From NCBI RefSeq assembly GCF_026343335.1, contig NZ_JAPELX010000001.1:4340001-4404000 (forward strand): a DNA stretch of 64,000 nt, written 5' to 3'. This document shows, in pieces, positions 61,269 through 64,000 of the stretch. Within the stretch, counting starts at the first letter, position 1, and every line of letters begins with the position of its first letter. The DNA comes from Streptomyces sp. NBC_00078 (GTDB lineage: Bacteria; Actinomycetota; Actinomycetes; Streptomycetales; Streptomycetaceae). A model generated the notes under the pieces. The model was given only the letters and a program-made list of their open reading frames with translations, was not told the DNA's origin and ran no database searches. Made by a program: the position numbers and the translations under genes.

Positions 61269-61550
61269 CTACGGAACTTGGCGGTAGATGTCGCGACGGT
61301 TGCCGACGGCCAGGACCCATACGATCAGCTGACCGTCCTCGACGGTGTAGACGACGCGGTAGTCGCCGACCCTGAGTCGCCGGCGGGCGCTGTGCCCTTG
61401 GAGGGCCTTGATGTCGAGTGAAGTGGCGTCTCCCGCATCCATCGCCTTCTGGAGTTCGGTGAGGCGGTGCAGAATGCGCAGGGCGTCCGGGCGCGGGATC
61501 TTGAGCATGTCCCGCTGTGCGTGCGGCGTGAACCGCGTGACGTACCCCAT
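61269..61550 (-). CDS. RelE/ParE-family toxin
   Basis: 93 aa. Typical start VTRFTPHAQRDMLKIPRPDA and core RRLRVGDYRVVYTVEDGQLI ending WVLAVGNRRDIYRQVP. RelE-type enzymes cut mRNA on the ribosome. ATG 61550 is 4 bp after the antitoxin stop, so the two are translationally coupled in the usual antitoxin-first order. Confidence 0.93.
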   Translation of the reverse strand: MGYVTRFTPHAQRDMLKIPRPDALRILHRLTELQKAMDAGDATSLDIKALQGHSARRRLRVGDYRVVYTVEDGQLIVWVLAVGNRRDIYRQVP

Positions 61551-61554
61551 GGGG

Positions 61555-61836
61555 TCAGCCCTGATGAGAGCGCAGCAAGGCGGCCATCTCTTCGAGCGAG
61601 ACCGACCCCTCCGTACCCTCGGACTCGGCTTCGTCGGCCAGCTGGTTGAGCCACGCCTCTTCGGCGTTCTCCGCGATCTCACGCAGGCGCTGGTATTCCT
61701 GGATGTCGATCACGACGGCTTCCTGCTTGCCCCGCCGAGTGATGATCGTCGGGGTTTCTTCCCGACGAGCGCGATCGATGACGTCAGCGAGGTGGCTGCG
61801 GACATCGGCCATGGATTCGACCACCGGTTCACTCAT
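61555..61836 (-). CDS. Phd/YefM-family antitoxin
   Basis: 93 aa. N-terminal DNA-binding Phd fold: SMADVRSHLADVIDRARREE then TPTIITRRGKQEAVVIDIQE; acidic C-terminal tail wraps the toxin. ATG 61836 has no strong ribosome site; an alternative ATG lies at 61860. The upstream sequence ATGTAGCAGATGTACAT (61844-61860) contains a perfect 8-bp palindrome, a plausible autorepression operator. Confidence 0.93.
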   Translation of the reverse strand: MSEPVVESMADVRSHLADVIDRARREETPTIITRRGKQEAVVIDIQEYQRLREIAENAEEAWLNQLADEAESEGTEGSVSLEEMAALLRSHQG

Positions 61837-61860
61837 GTCATCAATGTAGCAGATGTACAT

Positions 61861-62226
61861 GAAGAGGCGGCGGCAATCCCGAGCTGCGCGACGTGCGCCA
61901 CCAGGGCTCGCCCCAGCCCTTTCAAGAGAGGGCGCATCGAAGGGCCCCATCGTTCGGCCGTTCATCGCCACCCGTCTCAGTCAGCCGTCCTCAGTCAGTC
62001 CCCTGCAGCGACGAGCGGCTCCGGACCTCCTCGATCACGTACGGCTCGACGCCCCCTTCCCCAATGCGCGAAGCCTTGGCGATCTCAGCCCCGTCGATGG
62101 GGATGTGCGTCGTACCGCCTTACCGAGGACGACCAGGAGGGCGCAGTGGGCATGCTGAGCGGTATCGGCCCAACCACCCCAATGCCCCCGATCGCCCCAC
62201 CGGCACTCCCACCGTCAATCCAGCAG
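61861..62226. other. Stretch with a possible protein remnant
   Basis: No intact gene. On the minus strand about 62005-62120 reads IPIDGAEIAKASRIGEGGVE then PYVIEEVRSRS between two stops and without a start, which looks like a fragment of a real protein that I cannot name. Confidence 0.3.
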
Positions 62227-62290
62227 CTTGTATCACTAACTTGACACAAGATGCACTGGCCGCCATCTTGTACTCGACAATTGATACAAG
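62227..62290. promoter_or_regulatory. Two 24-bp operator-like palindromes upstream of the membrane protein/GntR operon
   Basis: Site 1 (62227-62250) runs CTTGTATCA...GACACAAG; site 2 (62267-62290) runs CTTGTA...GATACAAG. Both have CTTGT/ACAAG ends 24 bp apart and start 40 bp from each other (near four helical turns). TTGACA (62241-62246) inside site 1 is a consensus -35 box. Likely bound by the GntR protein encoded in the operon (YtrA-type autoregulation). Confidence 0.65.
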
Positions 62291-62310
62291 CGTCACGACG
62301 GGGGACCCCC

Positions 62311-63099
62311 ATGCTCGACACCGCCTTGCCCGGCCCGTATCGCCGCGCTCGCGCCGCTCTGTTCGCCCGGTGGGGCGGTCTCGCGCTCGGCGCCGCGCTT
62401 GCCTGGGGGATCGCCCAGAGCGACCGCCTGGGGCTCGGAATCCTCCACGCCATCCCGGTCTTCGGCATCTGCACCGTGGTGGGCATCCTGGCCGCAGACG
62501 CCCTGATGCCCAAGCGGCAGGGCCCAGTACGCCAGGCGGGCCTCACTCCGCGCCGTATCCGCGACTTCCTCCCGATCCGCTTCGCCATACTTCTGGCCAC
62601 CCAGGCCGCTGCGCTCATCACCCTGCTCACGGCCGCCGCGCTCACCGCGTCCGCGGACGACATGGGCCGGGCGAGCCGCTCACTCAGCGCGGCCTGCGGC
62701 GGACTGACCGAGTCACACGGTCCCTGGCCCGGCCTCTTCTACAGCGCCCCGATCCTTGGCGCCCTCGGGGTCGGCAGCGCCGCCTGCGGCTACGCCCTGT
62801 ACCGCATCACGCGGCGCCCAGCCCCCGACGGGGACCCGGCGCTGCTCGCCCTCGACGAAAAACAGCGCCGAGACCGGGCGCTCGCGGTGACGGCCGCATG
62901 GGGACTATTGGTTTCCGCTCCGCTCGCCGGCGCAGCGTTCTTCGCATCAGGTGCACTGCGCTCGCTTTCCTGCCTCGGACCCGCGCCCCACGCCGTCGGC
63001 TGGATCCTGCTGCCGGTCGCGGCGACGGCCGGCTGCACGGCCATGTGGTCCCTGTTCGTCCTTACCGCCCCGCTCTCCGTCCCCCGGAGCCAGCCATGA
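62311..63099 (+). CDS. Membrane protein paired with a GntR regulator
   Basis: 262 aa with about six transmembrane helices (residues ~22-40, 45-65, 90-115, 150-172, 205-228, 235-257). No transporter signature. ATG 62311 directly follows GGGGGACCCCC, which doubles as a poor ribosome site. The regulator start overlaps its stop by 4 bp. In Streptomyces this pair (unknown membrane protein plus short GntR) recurs; the membrane protein may be an exporter or sensor component. Confidence 0.8.
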   Translation: MLDTALPGPYRRARAALFARWGGLALGAALAWGIAQSDRLGLGILHAIPVFGICTVVGILAADALMPKRQGPVRQAGLTPRRIRDFLPIRFAILLATQAAALITLLTAAALTASADDMGRASRSLSAACGGLTESHGPWPGLFYSAPILGALGVGSAACGYALYRITRRPAPDGDPALLALDEKQRRDRALAVTAAWGLLVSAPLAGAAFFASGALRSLSCLGPAPHAVGWILLPVAATAGCTAMWSLFVLTAPLSVPRSQP

Positions 63100-63467
63100 C
63101 CCGCCCGACCGTACGTGTGGACACGACCAGCCCGGTCCCTCCGTACGAGCAGATACGGACCCAACTTGCCGCGCTCATCGGCGGCGGCCACCTCCCGGAG
63201 GGCGAACGGCTCCCCACCGTCCGCCAGCTCGCCGCCGACCTCGGCCTGGCCACCGGTACCGTGGCCCGCGCCTACAAGGAGCTGGAGGCCGCGGCCCTCA
63301 TCCGCACCAAACGTGGAGCAGGCACCCGGGTCGCCGCCGTACCCAGGGCCGCTCACCCCGACGCCGCTCGACTCACCCGACTGGCTCACGGATACGTCGC
63401 CTCCGCCCGCGCGACCGGCGCCGACGAGACAGCCATCCTCGCCGCAGTACGAGCCGCACTGGACTGA
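63096..63467 (+). CDS. GntR-family regulator, YtrA type
   Basis: 123 aa. Winged-helix: PVPPYEQIRTQLAALIGGGH, LPEGERLPTVRQLAADLGLA, TGTVARAYKELEAAALI, then a short helical C-terminal tail (about 45 residues) as in YtrA regulators, too short for a ligand domain. ATG 63096 overlaps the membrane protein stop. Likely binds the two palindromes at 62227-62290. Confidence 0.95.
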   Translation: MTRPTVRVDTTSPVPPYEQIRTQLAALIGGGHLPEGERLPTVRQLAADLGLATGTVARAYKELEAAALIRTKRGAGTRVAAVPRAAHPDAARLTRLAHGYVASARATGADETAILAAVRAALD

Positions 63468-63820
63468 ACCGACTCGCGGAGAAGAACAGCCCGAAGACCG
63501 AGAAACCCCACTCCTCAGCGTCGCCGATGCCTCGACCCAGTCATTGAGCCTGGTCCACCACGCATGAACGCCCCGCGGGATTGGCCGTCCACTTGACCGG
63601 CCAGTCCGCGGATCATGACCGGTCGCGCCACTTGAGGAAGGACCAGGGCCGACGGTCGGGGTCGGCAGCGCGGCAGGAACCCTCCGGCTCGACAAGCGGT
63701 CCCCCGGTTGCGGTTCTGGTTGCATTCACCCCCGTTCAGCAGCGTCCAGCACCTGCCTTCAGCTCCGCTCCGCCGCAGGTCAGAACGCTCCTGATCTTCC
63801 CTGGACCCCCAGACGAACAT
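63468..63820. other. Right end region of island 2
   Basis: No supported ORF in 353 bp. Contains the right paired-heptamer repeat (63706-63724) and the pre-att segment shared with copy B (from about 63776). Confidence 0.5.
63706..63724 (+). repeat. Paired-heptamer end repeat, island 2 right
   Basis: GGTTGCGGTTCTGGTTGCA: the heptamers GGTTGCG and GGTTGCA around GTTCT, two exchanged end bases and one spacer change relative to 61155-61173. A single GGTTGCA follows att copy C at 63940-63946. Confidence 0.65.
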
Positions 63821-63880
63821 TTGGAAAGCGTGTTGGGGGCAACCCCTCACGAGTTCGAATCTCGTATCCTCCGCAGCCGC
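63821..63880 (+). repeat. att site copy C (60-bp direct repeat, right end)
   Basis: Third exact copy of the 60-bp tRNA-Ser 3' segment. Lacks the tRNA 5' half. What lies to its right (chromosome or a further element) is beyond the window. Confidence 0.92.
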
Positions 63881-63894
63881 CTGAACAGGCGAAA

Positions 63895-63930
63895 CGAAGA
63901 TCCGAGCCGCAATCGCGGCTCGGATCTTCG
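63895..63930 (+). terminator. tRNA-type terminator at att copy C
   Basis: 16-bp arms CGAAGATCCGAGCCGC (63895-63910) and GCGGCTCGGATCTTCG (63915-63930) with loop AATC, same relative position as after copies A and B. Confidence 0.8.
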
Positions 63931-64000
63931 CCGTGCGCTGGTTGCATTTACATACCCCTATTAAGGGCATTTCGGCGAGCGGGTAGCCGGATCTGCTACT

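Larger units (their letters stand above)
61095..63880. mobile_element. Genomic island 2 (about 2.8 kb, tandem to island 1)
   Basis: Bounded by att copies B and C, with its own paired-heptamer repeats inside both ends (61155-61173, 63706-63724). Carries only a RelE/Phd toxin-antitoxin pair and a membrane protein/GntR pair; no integrase. The small size and defined ends suggest a cis-mobilisable element or a deletion remnant. Confidence 0.75.

Noticed and set aside
30218..63880. The three 60-bp repeats as a CRISPR-like array
   Set aside because: Spacing of 30.8 kb and 2.8 kb and identity with a tRNA 3' end fit attachment sites; no short regularly spaced repeats were seen anywhere.
63515..63970. 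Minus-strand frame across att copy C
   Set aside because: It reads through the att repeat and terminator. Nearly the same translation appears over copy B, which reflects the repeated DNA, not a gene.

Overview
The window is a high-GC actinobacterial chromosome segment, almost certainly Streptomyces. The evidence is strong third-position GC, many GTG starts, 4-bp ATGA/GTGA overlaps, and the actinobacterial markers BldC, Lsr2, DUF6274, DUF3073 and a mycothiol-dependent-type isomerase. Positions 1-30,270 are a core block whose gene order, as far as I remember it, is that of the hrpA-bldC-vdh-purM-purF-purSQL-lsr2-purC-purD-dnaX region of S. coelicolor. This part holds seven genes of de novo purine synthesis: purF-purM and purS-purQ-purL as operons, and purC and purD as separate units. 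It also holds a developmental regulator (BldC), the nucleoid silencer Lsr2, valine dehydrogenase, an ABC exporter with its own two-component system, DnaX, the small SRP RNA, and five tRNAs (Asp, Gly-UCC, two Gly-GCC, Ser-GGA). The Gly-UCC tRNA lacks canonical D-loop and T-loop elbow motifs and resembles the peptidoglycan-dedicated glycine tRNAs of staphylococci.

At the tRNA-Ser gene (30,186-30,270) the character changes. A 60-bp segment covering the 3' part of this tRNA is repeated exactly at 61,035-61,094 and 63,821-63,880. This delimits two tandem integrated elements, about 30.8 kb and 2.8 kb. Each att copy is followed by its own tRNA terminator hairpin. Each element also carries a matching paired-heptamer repeat just inside both ends, GGTCTCA-GTTTT-GGTCTCA in the large one and GGTTGC(A/G)-GTTYT-GGTTGC(G/A) in the small one. 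I see no integrase in either element, so they may be remnants or may be mobilised in trans, possibly by genes beyond the right edge.

The large element is accessory DNA. Its left end has two IS5-type transposases, an IS3 scrap, a decayed alcohol dehydrogenase and small secreted proteins. A minus-strand cluster at 39.5-44.8 kb encodes a WXG100 protein, a 692-residue protein with a WXG-like start, two lipoproteins and a secreted protein. An XRE/DUF397/anti-sigma-like ATPase group is at 45.9-47.8 kb. A tightly overlapping trio at 47.9-49.9 kb encodes a TauD-like 2-oxoglutarate oxygenase, an unknown protein and a free-standing C-terminal half of a MurG-type glycosyltransferase. At 50.8-55.1 kb lies a RiPP-like set: a 63-residue peptide ending in WPWPF, an FxsB-like radical SAM/SPASM enzyme and a membrane-tethered NB-ARC/TPR protein. 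The right end has a DGQHR-motif protein, a CoiA-like nuclease interrupted by an amber codon, and a HEPN-type protein, which look like defence or DNA-processing functions. The small element has a Phd/RelE toxin-antitoxin pair and a GntR regulator with a membrane protein behind two 24-bp operator-like palindromes.

The strongest candidates for undescribed biology are the WPWPF peptide/radical SAM/NB-ARC locus, the unusual tRNA-Gly, and the integrase-less tandem elements with element-specific end repeats.
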